A DNA stretch of 64,000 bases, taken from contig JAIOUW010000001.1 of assembly GCA_019931105.1 (NCBI GenBank), positions 1,240,001 through 1,304,000 of the forward strand, in the 5' to 3' direction. The translations under genes were made by a program, and so were the position numbers. The notes below the pieces were generated by a model. It saw nothing but the letters and a program-made list of their open reading frames with translations, was not told where the DNA came from and did not search any database. Position 1 is the first letter of the stretch. Each line of letters starts with the position of its first letter. This document shows positions 51,454-60,702 of this stretch, one piece after another. This DNA is from Flavobacteriaceae bacterium NBU2977 (lineage in GTDB: Bacteria > Bacteroidota > Bacteroidia > Flavobacteriales > Flavobacteriaceae).

Positions 51454-53175
51454 ATGAATAGGATTATACTTGGACTAACGGTATCCGTTCTCGGAATCAT
51501 AAGCTGCTTCGGACAAAATAAAAATACCGAAGAGTATTTTGAATTGGTCCGTCCGTTGTTTACAGGAGAATTGGCCTATGAAACCGTAGATTTCGTTGAG
51601 AAATATTGGCGCATCACAGGTAATACGGGGTTCAATAAAACCGTTTACAGAATTGCAGAAGAATTGGAAAAAGCGGGCTATGTTTTAGAGGAAAACGCCA
51701 CGCAGTATGACCGATTGACCTATCGAATCGAAAAGCGGGCCATGGAAAATCCCACTTGGGAACCTGTAGATGCCTCAATGGCCATTATAGGTCAAGACAC
51801 GGCGCTCTTAAATTTTACGACGAACCGAAATATGATCTACGTCAACTCGGTTTCGACCCCACCGGAAGGGATAACGGCCGAGGTTGTACATATTAAAAAG
51901 CCCGAAGAAATCGAAAATCATGATGTAAAGGGAAAAATAGTATACGCTACGTTTTCGGCCCATGGCATTTTTGAGGAAGCTATCATAAAACAGGGCGCCT
52001 TGGGTATTATAACCTATAACAATCCGAAATACCTACAACCCGAAAAGAATACGACTTCGATTCAATTTAGAAGCTTTCCGTATCAAGCAGAATCCACTGC
52101 ATGGGGCATTGCACTTTCCTATGCTGCAAACGAAAAGCTTAAGAAAGCCATGGCCGAGGGAAAAGTAGTACTTTTTGTAAAAGTTAAAACGAAGATTTAT
52201 CCATCCGAAGAACTTACTATTGTTGCCGACGTGAAAGGGAGCGAAAATCCAGATGAGCGATTGGTGTTCAGCGCGCACATTCAAGAGCCCGGGGCGAACG
52301 ACAATGCCTCTGGTGTGGGCGCACAACTTGAGATGGCGGTTTTGACTGCCGATTTGCTAAAAAGCAAGAAAATCGATTTGAATCGCACCTTAACTTTTTT
52401 GTGGGGCGATGAAATAGTTTCTACCCATCGGTATATTACGGAGGATGCAGCTCGTTCCGAGAAAATAAAATGGGGCCTTAGCCTCGATATGGTAGGAGAG
52501 AATACTGCAATTACCGGAGGTTCTTTTTTAATTGAAAAAATGCCCGACCCAAGTGCCATTTGGACCAGGGGCAATGATAAACATAGTGAATGGGGCGGTG
52601 AGGTCATGAAACTCTCTGATATGAAACCCCACTACCTCAACGACTTTATGTTGACAAACTTTAAAAAACAAGGGGAATATGCAGATTGGGAAGTAAACAC
52701 CAATCCCTTTGAAGGGGGCAGCGATCACATACCGTTCCTAAAGGCCAATATTCCAGGGCTGTTGCTTTGGCATTTTACCGACCAGTTTTACCATACCGAT
52801 AATGACCGTATGGACAAAGTTTCACAAGAAACCCTCAAAAATGTAGGTACGGGCGCATTGGTAAGTGCATTTACGCTGCTGAATTCAGACACCGATACCG
52901 CTTTGGGCCAATTGGCCGCTTTGGAAAAAGCGGCGGAAAACCGAATCGAAGAAGAATTACAACTGAGCCTTGAAAACATCAAGGCAGATGCTAAAATTGG
53001 GCAAGAAGTACAAATTATCGAAGCTTGGCGAGATTGGTATTTGAAGGCGATGCAAACGCTGACCGATATGGAAAATACCCCCAGCGAAAAATTGGCAAAA
53101 GCCATCGAATCAGCCCAAAAACAACTTAAGGCTTCTGTGGAAAAAGAGATCAAAAACTTGAAAAAAACTAATTGA
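51454..53175 (+). CDS. M28-family zinc peptidase, exported
   Basis: 573 residues; MNRIILGLTVSVLGIISCFGQ is a signal sequence (a Cys at 18 could be a lipobox). A PA domain (about 140-230) is present. M28 residues: RLVFSAHIQEPGANDNASGVGAQLEMA (His, Asp), LTFLWGDEIVSTHRYI (Glu), LSLDMVGENTAIT (Asp) and FEGGSDHIPFLKANIPGLLLWHFTDQFYHTDNDRMDKV (His). A helical C-terminal extension of about 100 residues follows. It lies 21 bp after the first M28 gene. The 3' end overlaps the convergent cyclophilin gene by 8 bp. Confidence 0.92.
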   Translation: MNRIILGLTVSVLGIISCFGQNKNTEEYFELVRPLFTGELAYETVDFVEKYWRITGNTGFNKTVYRIAEELEKAGYVLEENATQYDRLTYRIEKRAMENPTWEPVDASMAIIGQDTALLNFTTNRNMIYVNSVSTPPEGITAEVVHIKKPEEIENHDVKGKIVYATFSAHGIFEEAIIKQGALGIITYNNPKYLQPEKNTTSIQFRSFPYQAESTAWGIALSYAANEKLKKAMAEGKVVLFVKVKTKIYPSEELTIVADVKGSENPDERLVFSAHIQEPGANDNASGVGAQLEMAVLTADLLKSKKIDLNRTLTFLWGDEIVSTHRYITEDAARSEKIKWGLSLDMVGENTAITGGSFLIEKMPDPSAIWTRGNDKHSEWGGEVMKLSDMKPHYLNDFMLTNFKKQGEYADWEVNTNPFEGGSDHIPFLKANIPGLLLWHFTDQFYHTDNDRMDKVSQETLKNVGTGALVSAFTLLNSDTDTALGQLAALEKAAENRIEEELQLSLENIKADAKIGQEVQIIEAWRDWYLKAMQTLTDMENTPSEKLAKAIESAQKQLKASVEKEIKNLKKTN

Positions 53176-53737
53176 TGACTGCATATTCCTTAAGGTCTTT
53201 TGCCTTCATCTCAATGATATTGACATCCAGTGAAATTGGAACCAACGGCTCATCGATCGTATCGCGGGGTACATTGACAATGGCATCCACCACATCCATT
53301 CCCTTTATCACTTTGCCATATACCGTATAATCACCATCCAAACGGTGCTCGCCATTCTTATTCTGCACGATATAAAACTGGCAGCGTGCCGAGAGTTTTT
53401 CCGCGTTACCGTCTCTACCGGCCCCAAAAGCACCATAATCGTGCAACAGTTTTTCACTAAACTCTGGAGCCAAAAGATATTCGGGGTCATTGAACCCTTC
53501 GGGAGTGTCGGGGCAACCGCCCTGGGCGACAAAATCGGGAATGACCCTATTGAAGGTCAATGAGTCCCAATATCCGTCATTGGCCAATTGAATAAAGCTT
53601 TTTTTATGGTTTGGGGTTTCGTCGTGCAGCCATATCAAAATTTCGCCTTTCGGGGTTATAATCTGACCAACTTCATAAACCTTATCGTTGGGACAAGATG
53701 CCATCAAGAGCAATAACGGTAGGAATAATTTATACAT
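53168..53737 (-). CDS. Cyclophilin-type peptidyl-prolyl isomerase lipoprotein
   Basis: 189 residues; MYKLFLPLLLLMASCPND is a lipoprotein signal (Cys 15). Cyclophilin fold: NHKKSFIQLANDGYWDSLTFNRVIPDFVAQGGCPDTPEGF (about residues 43-82, with the catalytic Arg in FNRVIPDFVAQGG), QFYIVQNKNGEHRLDGDYTVYGKVIKGMDVVDAIV. It helps fold exported proteins in the periplasm by turning prolyl bonds. It is convergent with the M28 peptidase gene. Confidence 0.94.
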   Translation of the reverse strand: MYKLFLPLLLLMASCPNDKVYEVGQIITPKGEILIWLHDETPNHKKSFIQLANDGYWDSLTFNRVIPDFVAQGGCPDTPEGFNDPEYLLAPEFSEKLLHDYGAFGAGRDGNAEKLSARCQFYIVQNKNGEHRLDGDYTVYGKVIKGMDVVDAIVNVPRDTIDEPLVPISLDVNIIEMKAKDLKEYAVIN

Positions 53738-53761
53738 CTGAATACTATCTATGGCGAAGAT

Positions 53762-53794
53762 AAAAAAAGAGGCCCATTAAATGAGCCCCTCTTT
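53762..53794 (-). terminator. Terminator downstream of the Gly-rich protein gene
   Basis: On the minus strand, AAAGAGG pairs with CCTCTTT around a 15-18 nt loop and a T run follows. It lies between the 104-residue gene and the cyclophilin start. The A run on the plus side means it could act in both directions. Confidence 0.7.
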
Positions 53795-53813
53795 CTAGTT
53801 TAAGTTGGTCAAT

Positions 53814-54128
53814 TTAGCTTTTGCCCATTGCATTTTTTATGGCGCCTATAATAGCCATGAGAACGCCGCCGCCAACGCCACCTCCGGCGACACTACCTAG
53901 AATACTTGAAAGATCCATTCCACCGGCCGCATCGGCAACTGCTGTAGGATCACCCCCAGCTCCAATACCCAACATACCCAAAAGATAGCCTCCAAGACCA
54001 CCTCCTAAAATTCCTGAAATCGAATTCCCAACCGTTCCGAGGGAAAGGTTTTTTAATAATTTTCCTGCTACGTTGCCCCCTAGGGCACCAGAAATTAATT
54101 GAATGATTAACGGTAAGTACTCCTCCAT
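53814..54128 (-). CDS. Small glycine-rich membrane protein
   Basis: 104 residues. Repeated glycine-rich hydrophobic segments (LIIQLISGALGGNVAGKLL, ISGILGGGLGGYLLGMLGIGAGG, VAGGGVGGGVLMAIIGAI) suggest a membrane-embedded glycine-zipper protein. There is no signal peptide. Proteins of this kind are widespread in Bacteroidetes and lack a known function. It is followed by a good terminator. Confidence 0.7.
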   Translation of the reverse strand: MEEYLPLIIQLISGALGGNVAGKLLKNLSLGTVGNSISGILGGGLGGYLLGMLGIGAGGDPTAVADAAGGMDLSSILGSVAGGGVGGGVLMAIIGAIKNAMGKS

Positions 54129-54155
54129 TTTTTTACGAGTTTAGTTGTTTATACA

Positions 54156-54389
54156 TCAATAAATTAACAAAATTTTAAGTTGATATGCAATACCAAATCC
54201 AATTATTATGGAAATGGCAACAACATATTTGACCGTACATTTATTCCTTTCATCCAATATATACTTTACAGAATAACATTCATGCGCAGTTTTCCAACTT
54301 TTTTTTGGTAAAAGTAGATGGCCAAGGCCTAAACAACCCCATTGCGCCAAACCGACCTCAAAGTCGGTTTCAAACTTCAGCGCTTTCAA
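54156..54389 (-). CDS. Doubtful small membrane protein
   Basis: 77 codons: MKALKFETDFEVGLAQWGCL at the start and a C-terminal hydrophobic helix VKYVVAISIIIGFGIAYQL. No family is recognised. A perfect hairpin (54349-54370) covers codons 7-14, so the start may be a regulatory or repeat sequence and the frame may be chance. The stretch to 54573 has no other gene. Confidence 0.25.
   Translation of the reverse strand: MKALKFETDFEVGLAQWGCLGLGHLLLPKKSWKTAHECYSVKYILDERNKCTVKYVVAISIIIGFGIAYQLKILLIY
54349..54370. repeat. Perfect 8-bp hairpin AAACCGAC / GTCGGTTT
   Basis: AAACCGAC (54349-54356), loop CTCAAA, GTCGGTTT (54363-54370). The core ACCGAC-N6-GTCGGT is the same as at 21786-21803, so the two may be copies of one site or repeat family. 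Could be a hairpin in RNA or a dimer-binding operator. Confidence 0.4.
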
Positions 54390-54573
54390 TTAACAAATTG
54401 ATTTTTACGATTTATAACCTAGACCATCGGTGAAATGCGCGTGTATTCCAATGTAAAGGCAACCAATTCGTGTCAACAAACCCAATAGTCTGTTCTATAA
54501 CTTCCCTGAATACTGAAAATACCCAATTTACAGCTCTTATATGGGGGTAATACAAAGGCTTCTAGCAAATCGT

Positions 54574-55551
54574 CTATCGAATTTTTTCACCGCCAACATG
54601 AAATAGAGCATCCCCTTGATTTACGACAGCTTGGTTGTTTATACAGCAAACAAAGCCATCAAAGGGGGCTTTTAATTTTTTTGTCTTCTTTCCAAAGGTA
54701 TCGGTCACCGTTCCCAATAATTCGCCTTTTTTCAATTCGCTGCCGTTTGTGACCTTGGGAATGAACATGCCGGCCGTAGGTGCACGAAGCCAGCGCCTAC
54801 CCGTCAAATGGATACTTTTCATACGTTCGACATACTTGGGCTCGATTTTATCGATCATATTGAAATGCCTTAAGATATTCAAAATGCCCTGCATGCCCTC
54901 TAAAATGGAATAATCGTCGAACCGCATACTCTCACCGGCTTCGAAGACAATTGTGGGCTTGCCCATACGATAAGCGGCATTTCGAAAAGAGCCCCGTATC
55001 AAACGCGACGAAAAGCTAAAAGGGGCATTAAAAATCTCTGCCAGTTCCAAACTTTTTGGATCCTCGTCGGTATACCGGATCTGAGGAAAATTATGTCGTT
55101 GCGCGCCCCCAGTATGCAAATCGATCCCAAAATCTATTTGTGGAAGGATTTGCGAAGTGTAGTGATAAGCTATTCTACTGGCCATTGAGCCTTTTTTGGA
55201 GCCGGGAAAACTACGATTGACGTCCTTTCCGTCGGGTACGTCCCTAGAAAAATGGATAAATCCGAAAATGTTCAATATCGGCACGGCTATTACGGCACCC
55301 CTATCGATCTTGAACCTTTTTTCCTGCAGCATACGCCGCACGATCTCGATTCCATTTATTTCGTCGCCGTGCAACCCTGCCTGAACCAATAAAGTGGGCC
55401 CAGGTTTTTTAGAATTAAAAACATACACCGGAATATCGATCAACGTACCAGTCGGCAAACGATCGATTGCGATATTGACAAGTTTTTCCTGCCCAGGGCT
55501 TACCGTTTCACCTCCGATAACGATAGCTCTATTTTCTTCTCTTTCGACCAT
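54574..55551 (-). CDS. Succinylglutamate desuccinylase/aspartoacylase-family zinc hydrolase
   Basis: 325 residues from ATG 55551 (MVEREENRAIVIGGETVSPG); a longer start (55584) would lie deeper in rimK. The M14-like AstE/AspA fold has its zinc ligands in VQAGLHGDEINGIEI (His and Glu, about residues 58-72) and FGIDLHTGG (His about 142). VFEAGESMRFD carries the catalytic Glu. A C-terminal beta domain (about 245-325) resembles a lipoyl-like fold. It removes an acyl or amino acid group by hydrolysis. It overlaps rimK by 23 bp, so the two probably act on linked substrates, such as glutamate added by RimK; that is inference. Confidence 0.9.
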   Translation of the reverse strand: MVEREENRAIVIGGETVSPGQEKLVNIAIDRLPTGTLIDIPVYVFNSKKPGPTLLVQAGLHGDEINGIEIVRRMLQEKRFKIDRGAVIAVPILNIFGFIHFSRDVPDGKDVNRSFPGSKKGSMASRIAYHYTSQILPQIDFGIDLHTGGAQRHNFPQIRYTDEDPKSLELAEIFNAPFSFSSRLIRGSFRNAAYRMGKPTIVFEAGESMRFDDYSILEGMQGILNILRHFNMIDKIEPKYVERMKSIHLTGRRWLRAPTAGMFIPKVTNGSELKKGELLGTVTDTFGKKTKKLKAPFDGFVCCINNQAVVNQGDALFHVGGEKIR

Positions 55552-56419
55552 TGCGTTCAACGAATAAAATAATCTCCTTGGCAATATTCACTCCCGTGGC
55601 CGCTTCTATGCCCTGCAACCCTGGAGACGCATTGACCTCGATCAACAAGGGCCCTTTTTTTGAACGGATCAAGTCGACACCTGCGACGCCCAGTCCAATA
55701 TGCTTGGCCGCATTCAAGGCGATATATTGTTCTTTTGCTGAAAGCGTTACCTTCTCGGTACTACCGCCACGATGTACGTTCGAACGAAATTCATCCAATT
55801 CGCTCGTACGCTTCATGCTGGCCACGATCTTATTGCCCACGACAAAAATACGTATGTCTTCCCCATTGCTTTCCTCGATATATTTTTGAATGAGAATGCT
55901 GGTATCCATCTTATAAAAAGTATCGATTATCGATTTGGCCGACTTTTTGGTCTCGGCCAAAATGACTCCCAAACCTTGTGTGCCTTCTTGAAGCTTTATG
56001 ATAACGGGCGGGCCTCCCAAAATCTCGATCTGTTCTTTAATGTTGTCGGGGTCGATCGCAAAAAGAGTTTCGGGAATAGGAATGCCCTTGCGTGCCATGA
56101 TCTGTAAAGTCCTCACTTTGTTTCTGGCCCTAGCGATACTCAGTGAACGTGCGGTGCTGAAGACACCGTTCATTTCGAACTGTTTTACTATTGCGGCGCC
56201 ATGCCGCGTAACCTTGGTGCCTATACGGGGTATTACGGCATCAAAATCATTGGTAATATTATCGCCGTGATAGAAAATTTGCGGTTTTCCTTTCCCAAGT
56301 TTGACGACACATTTGGTGTGATCGACCTGTTCGATAAAATGACCAAGATTTTCAGCTTCCTCCACTATTCTACGCGTAGAATATACGTTCATGCTTACTG
56401 AAAGAAGACCAATGTCCAT
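55529..56419 (-). CDS. rimK: RimK-type ATP-grasp ligase (ribosomal protein S6 glutamate ligase)
   Basis: 296 residues. N-terminal preATP-grasp domain: MDIGLLSVSMNVYSTRRIVEEAENLGH and YHGDNITNDFDAVIPRIGTKVTRHGAA. ATP-grasp domain: GGPPVIIKLQEGTQGLGVILAET (about 135-157), ILIQKYIEESNGEDIRIFVVGNKIVASMKR (about 175-204), FRSNVHRGG and LLIEVNASPGLQGIEAATG (Mg2+-binding Asn/Glu). RimK adds glutamates to the C-terminus of ribosomal protein S6. Length fits RimK (about 300). The actual substrate in flavobacteria is not proven, and the neighbour suggests a reversible modification. Confidence 0.9.
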   Translation of the reverse strand: MDIGLLSVSMNVYSTRRIVEEAENLGHFIEQVDHTKCVVKLGKGKPQIFYHGDNITNDFDAVIPRIGTKVTRHGAAIVKQFEMNGVFSTARSLSIARARNKVRTLQIMARKGIPIPETLFAIDPDNIKEQIEILGGPPVIIKLQEGTQGLGVILAETKKSAKSIIDTFYKMDTSILIQKYIEESNGEDIRIFVVGNKIVASMKRTSELDEFRSNVHRGGSTEKVTLSAKEQYIALNAAKHIGLGVAGVDLIRSKKGPLLIEVNASPGLQGIEAATGVNIAKEIILFVERNGRKRRK

Positions 56420-56580
56420 TATTAAAATCGGTTAATGTCGGTTTTTGGCCATGAATATCGGTAAAAAATGGGGTTGGCTATCTTTTTGGTTCATTTTTTT
56501 GGCACTTTATGAGAAAAATTGCCCCTGACAAGACCCTTGATCAAACTCCTTCTAAATACGGCACATAAGCGCATAAAAAC

Positions 56581-56611
56581 TTGTTAAGAACTCGTCTATA
56601 CCGTAAATTTG
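56581..56611 (+). promoter_or_regulatory. sdhCAB promoter (TTG, 20 bp, TAAATTTG)
   Basis: TTG at 56581-56583 and TAAATTTG (56604-56611, perfect TAnnTTTG) are 20 bp apart. The start would lie near 56617, about 13 nt before the sdhC ATG. A single TTCTAAATA half-site (56550-56558), like the arm of the hem and suf operators, lies 46 bp upstream of the -7 element. Confidence 0.6.
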
Positions 56612-56629
56612 TATTCAAACTTACCAACC

Positions 56630-57307
56630 ATGAGCGGATTTTTTAAATCTTCGATAGGCAGAAAGGTTGCCATGGCCCTTTCAGCTTTTTTCTTGATGAT
56701 TTTTTTACTTCAACATTTTATCATTAACAGTCTTTCGGTATGTAGTCCGGACAGTTTTAACGAAGTTTCCCACTTTATGGGCACGAATTGGTTGATCCAA
56801 TACCTATTACAACCTGTTTTGATCTTTGGGGTTGTTTTCCACTTTGTAATGGGTTTTGTGCTCGAATTGAAAAACAAGGGGGCGAGAGATGTAAAATATG
56901 TGCAGAACAAAGGTGCGGCCAATTCAAGTTGGATGAGCCGTAATATGATTTGGAGCGGCTTGGCAATACTCGCATTTATTGTACTTCACTTTATAGACTT
57001 TTGGTTTCCGGAAATAAACACCAAATACATTGTCGGAGACACCTCAGGGCTGCTGCATAACGGGGAAGGTTTTCGCTATTATGAGGAATTGCACCACAAG
57101 TTCGAATCTCCCTTACGTGTGGGGGCCTATGTTCTGGCCTTCGTCTTTTTGGCACTGCATTTAATGCACGGCTTTACCTCGGCATTTCAATCGATAGGTG
57201 CCACGGTCGGAAGAAAAAAGATTATGAAAAAATTGGGAATGGCGTATTCGGTCTTGATCCCATTAGGGTTTATTATCATTGCGCTCTACCATCATTTTAA
57301 TCACTAA
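56630..57307 (+). CDS. sdhC: Succinate dehydrogenase cytochrome b subunit
   Basis: 225 residues from ATG 56630 ([30 protein letters not shown]). About five transmembrane helices; His residues in [29 protein letters not shown] and [11 protein letters not shown] are the candidates for binding the two b hemes. A single long membrane subunit with no sdhD marks the type-B succinate:quinone reductase of Bacteroidetes, which can work as succinate dehydrogenase or fumarate reductase. It starts sdhCAB, 14 bp ahead of sdhA. Confidence 0.95.
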   Translation: MSGFFKSSIGRKVAMALSAFFLMIFLLQHFIINSLSVCSPDSFNEVSHFMGTNWLIQYLLQPVLIFGVVFHFVMGFVLELKNKGARDVKYVQNKGAANSSWMSRNMIWSGLAILAFIVLHFIDFWFPEINTKYIVGDTSGLLHNGEGFRYYEELHHKFESPLRVGAYVLAFVFLALHLMHGFTSAFQSIGATVGRKKIMKKLGMAYSVLIPLGFIIIALYHHFNH

Positions 57308-57321
57308 TAAAGACCTTATTT

Positions 57322-59337
57322 ATGTCTGTATTGGACTCAAAAGTACCCAAAGGCCCATTGAAGGATAAATGGACAAGTTATAAAGACCATATCAATCTTG
57401 TGAATCCGGCCAATAAGCGATTGATAGATGTTATCGTCGTAGGTACAGGCCTGGCAGGAGGTTCCGCGGCCGCTACTTTGGCAGAACTGGGTTACAATGT
57501 AAAAGCATTTTGCTATCAAGATTCTCCCCGTCGCGCGCATTCGATAGCTGCCCAAGGAGGTATCAATGCCGCAAAAAACTACCAAGGAGATGGCGATTCT
57601 GTGTACCGTCTTTTCTATGATACCGTTAAAGGTGGCGATTATCGTTCGCGCGAAGCGAACGTATATAGGCTAGCCGAAGTTTCGGCAAACATTATCGACC
57701 AATGTGTTGCACAAGGAGTTCCTTTTGCACGGGATTATGGAGGATTATTGGATAACCGTTCTTTTGGAGGCGTTTTGGTTTCAAGGACGTTTTATGCCAA
57801 GGGTCAGACCGGGCAACAGTTATTGTTAGGGGCCTATTCGGCGATGAACCGCCAAATTGCAAGAGGTAAGATTCAAATGCACAACCGCCACGAAATGTTG
57901 GATGTCGTTATAGTTGACGGCAAGGCCCGTGGTATCATAGCGCGAAATCTCGTTACCGGAGAAATCGAGAGACATTCGGCACATGCGGTAGTAATAGCTT
58001 CGGGCGGTTATGGAAATGTTTATTTTCTGTCTACGAACGCCATGGGGTCCAACGCCACGGCAGCATGGAAAATACATAAAAAAGGGGCGTTTTTTGCCAA
58101 CCCTTGTTATACGCAGATCCATCCGACCTGTATTCCAAGATCCGGAGATTATCAGTCGAAATTGACCTTGATGTCTGAATCGCTGCGTAATGACGGGCGC
58201 ATCTGGGTACCTAAGCGCATGGAGGATGTGATAGCGATAAGGGAGGGGCGGATCAAACCTACCCAGCTAGGCGAAGAAGAACGTGATTATTATTTGGAAA
58301 GACGTTACCCCGCTTTCGGAAACCTTGTTCCCCGCGATGTAGCTTCGAGAGCCGCCAAGGAACGATGTGATGCCGGTTTCGGAGTCAATCAGACCGGCGA
58401 AGCGGTCTATCTAGATTTTAAATCGGCCATCGAACGGTATGGCACCGAACAGGCCAAAATTCACGGTATCGATAATCCTTCAAAAGAAAAAATCACCGAA
58501 TTGGGCGAAGCCGTTATCGAGGCAAAGTATGGCAACCTGTTTCAGATGTATGAAAAAATCGTGGATGAAAATCCGTATAAAACGCCCATGATGATCTACC
58601 CGGCGACCCACTACACTATGGGAGGCATTTGGGTCGATTATAATCTGATGACCACCGTACCTGGGCTCTATTGTATCGGCGAAGCGAACTTCTCCGATCA
58701 CGGTGCCAACCGATTGGGGGCCTCGGCATTGATGCAAGGTCTTGCCGATGGCTATTTTGTACTGCCCTACACTATCGGCGATTACCTGTCGCACGATATA
58801 CGAACAGGGCCGATTTCCACCGATACCGAAGAATTCGAGCAGGCCGAAAAAGAAGTGAAGGGGCGTATCGATTTCTTTCTCAATAACAATGGCGAATATT
58901 CCGTTGATCATTATCATAAGCTTTTGGGCAAAATAATGTGGGACAAGGTAGGGATGTCGCGAAACGCCACCGGTCTGAAGGAAGCCATAAACGAAATCAA
59001 GGCCCTTCGTGAAGAATTCTGGAAAAACGTAAAAGTGACCGGAAATGCAAACGAATTGAACCCTGAACTGGAAAAAGCCGGCAGAGTGGCCGACTTCTTG
59101 GAGCTTGGCGAGCTTTTTGCCAAAGACGCTTTGATGCGCGAGGAATCATGTGGTGGTCATTTCAGGGAAGAATCGGTCGAACTGGATGGCGAACAAAAAG
59201 GAGAGGCCAAACGAAATGACAAAGATTATGCCTTTGTCGCGGCTTGGGAATATAAGGGAGAGCCCTCGGAGGCCGTATTGCACAAAGAGCAATTGGAATT
59301 CAAAGACATTGAGTTGAAACAACGATCTTATAAATAG
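57322..59337 (+). CDS. sdhA: Succinate dehydrogenase flavoprotein subunit
   Basis: 671 residues. Oxidises succinate to fumarate at the cytosolic face, in the citric acid cycle. FAD-binding [23 protein letters not shown] (about residues 33-55) and [18 protein letters not shown], whose His carries the covalent FAD (about 71-88); the active-site region has [26 protein letters not shown], and the C-terminal part includes [22 protein letters not shown]. Length (about 670) fits the type-B enzymes. Lies 4 bp before sdhB. Confidence 0.97.
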   Translation: MSVLDSKVPKGPLKDKWTSYKDHINLVNPANKRLIDVIVVGTGLAGGSAAATLAELGYNVKAFCYQDSPRRAHSIAAQGGINAAKNYQGDGDSVYRLFYDTVKGGDYRSREANVYRLAEVSANIIDQCVAQGVPFARDYGGLLDNRSFGGVLVSRTFYAKGQTGQQLLLGAYSAMNRQIARGKIQMHNRHEMLDVVIVDGKARGIIARNLVTGEIERHSAHAVVIASGGYGNVYFLSTNAMGSNATAAWKIHKKGAFFANPCYTQIHPTCIPRSGDYQSKLTLMSESLRNDGRIWVPKRMEDVIAIREGRIKPTQLGEEERDYYLERRYPAFGNLVPRDVASRAAKERCDAGFGVNQTGEAVYLDFKSAIERYGTEQAKIHGIDNPSKEKITELGEAVIEAKYGNLFQMYEKIVDENPYKTPMMIYPATHYTMGGIWVDYNLMTTVPGLYCIGEANFSDHGANRLGASALMQGLADGYFVLPYTIGDYLSHDIRTGPISTDTEEFEQAEKEVKGRIDFFLNNNGEYSVDHYHKLLGKIMWDKVGMSRNATGLKEAINEIKALREEFWKNVKVTGNANELNPELEKAGRVADFLELGELFAKDALMREESCGGHFREESVELDGEQKGEAKRNDKDYAFVAAWEYKGEPSEAVLHKEQLEFKDIELKQRSYK

Positions 59338-59341
59338 TTTT

Positions 59342-60088
59342 ATGAAGCTAACGTTGAAAATTTGGCGTCAAAAAGATGCCGGCACCAAAGGTAAAATGGT
59401 AGACTACCAAGTCAAGGATATTTCGGAGCATATGTCGTTTTTGGAAATGATGGATGTGCTCAACGAGCAACTTGTCGGCAAAGGTGAAGATCCCGTTGCT
59501 TTTGACCATGACTGCCGTGAAGGTATTTGCGGCATGTGTTCGATGTATATCAATGGCGAGGCACATGGCCCCGATCGCGGTATTACCACATGCCAATTGC
59601 ATATGCGCATGTTCAATGATGGCGATACCATTACAATAGAGCCGTTTCGGGCAAAGGCCTTTCCGGTCATCAAAGACCTTGTGGTAGATCGAACCGCTTT
59701 CGACCGGATTCAACAAGCCGGGGCATTCATCTCGGTAAATACTTCGGGCAACACGCAAGATGCCAATGCCATTCCCATATCGAAACATGCGGCCGACGAG
59801 GCCATGGATGCCGCCACCTGTATCGGTTGTGGTGCCTGTGTCGCAAGTTGTAAGAATTCATCGGCAATGCTTTTCGTAGGTGCCAAAGTTTCACAGTATG
59901 CGTTATTGCCACAAGGGCAGGTAGAAGCCGCGGATCGCGTTCGCAACATGGTCGCCCAAATGGATCTCGAAGGTTTTGGCAACTGTACAAACACCGGAGC
60001 TTGCGAGGTTGAGTGCCCCAAAGGCATTTCATTGGAAAATATCGCAAGAATGAACAGGGAGCTAATGAAGGCCGCAGTGAATAATTGA
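59342..60088 (+). CDS. sdhB: Succinate dehydrogenase iron-sulfur subunit
   Basis: 248 residues. [2Fe-2S] ligands: [23 protein letters not shown] and GITTCQLHM (Cys about 58-86). [4Fe-4S] and [3Fe-4S] ligands: [15 protein letters not shown] (about residues 159-173) and [21 protein letters not shown] (about 218-238). It carries electrons from the flavin to the heme b subunit. It is the last gene of sdhCAB, and a major consumer of the Fe-S clusters made by the SUF system in this window. Confidence 0.97.
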   Translation: MKLTLKIWRQKDAGTKGKMVDYQVKDISEHMSFLEMMDVLNEQLVGKGEDPVAFDHDCREGICGMCSMYINGEAHGPDRGITTCQLHMRMFNDGDTITIEPFRAKAFPVIKDLVVDRTAFDRIQQAGAFISVNTSGNTQDANAIPISKHAADEAMDAATCIGCGACVASCKNSSAMLFVGAKVSQYALLPQGQVEAADRVRNMVAQMDLEGFGNCTNTGACEVECPKGISLENIARMNRELMKAAVNN

Positions 60089-60184
60089 AATCGTGTCCGT
60101 ACCTGCACTATCGGTGAAATTGATAAGCGATAGTAATGTAAATAAATGACCTTTTAGACAGCCTTGTTTTTAGTATATTGGAAT

Positions 60185-60664
60185 ATGCCCAAAAAATATT
60201 CCGAAGAACGCATAATCGTACCCCGCTTCAACGAAGAATCAGGATTCTACACCACACCGGAACGTTCAAGAATCATGGGCAAGATACGGGGCAAGAACAC
60301 CAAACCCGAACTCATATTTCGAAAAGCGCTCTGGAAAACGGGTTATCGCTATCGCATCGACTATAAAAAACTCATTGGTAAACCCGATATCGTTCTTAAA
60401 AAATATAAGACGGCCATCTTTATCGATGGGGAATACTGGCATGGCCATAATTGGGAGGAGCGAAAACATAAGATCAAGACCAACAGAGAATTCTGGATTG
60501 CCAAAATCGAACGCAATATGCAACGCGACCGAGAAGTAAATATCGAATTGGAACGATTGGGCTATCGGGTTTTCAGGTTTTGGGAAAGAGAGATCAAAAA
60601 AGAACTTGATCGCTGTTTAAGGGAAGTTGTTTCTCATTTGGAAGAACAATTTTCGAAGGGCTGA
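60185..60664 (+). CDS. Very-short-patch-repair (Vsr)-like endonuclease
   Basis: 159 residues from ATG 60185 (MPKKYSEERIIVPRFNEESGFYTTPERSRIMGKIRGKNTKPELIFRK). The Vsr fold follows: RYRIDYKKLIGKPDIVLKKYKTAIFIDGEYWHGHNW (about 51-86) with the catalytic Asp in GKPDIVL and the conserved F-I-D-G-E-Y-W-H-G-H, then RNMQRDREVNIELERLGYRVFRFWEREI. E. coli Vsr has Cys residues for a zinc ion at the GCFWHHHHC motif; here that motif is GEYWHGHNW, so the zinc cysteines are absent. No dcm-type methylase is nearby. Nicks at T:G mismatches are inferred. Confidence 0.85.
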   Translation: MPKKYSEERIIVPRFNEESGFYTTPERSRIMGKIRGKNTKPELIFRKALWKTGYRYRIDYKKLIGKPDIVLKKYKTAIFIDGEYWHGHNWEERKHKIKTNREFWIAKIERNMQRDREVNIELERLGYRVFRFWEREIKKELDRCLREVVSHLEEQFSKG

Positions 60665-60702
60665 GGTATTATTTCACTACTTTTATTGCCACATATAAAA
60701 AC

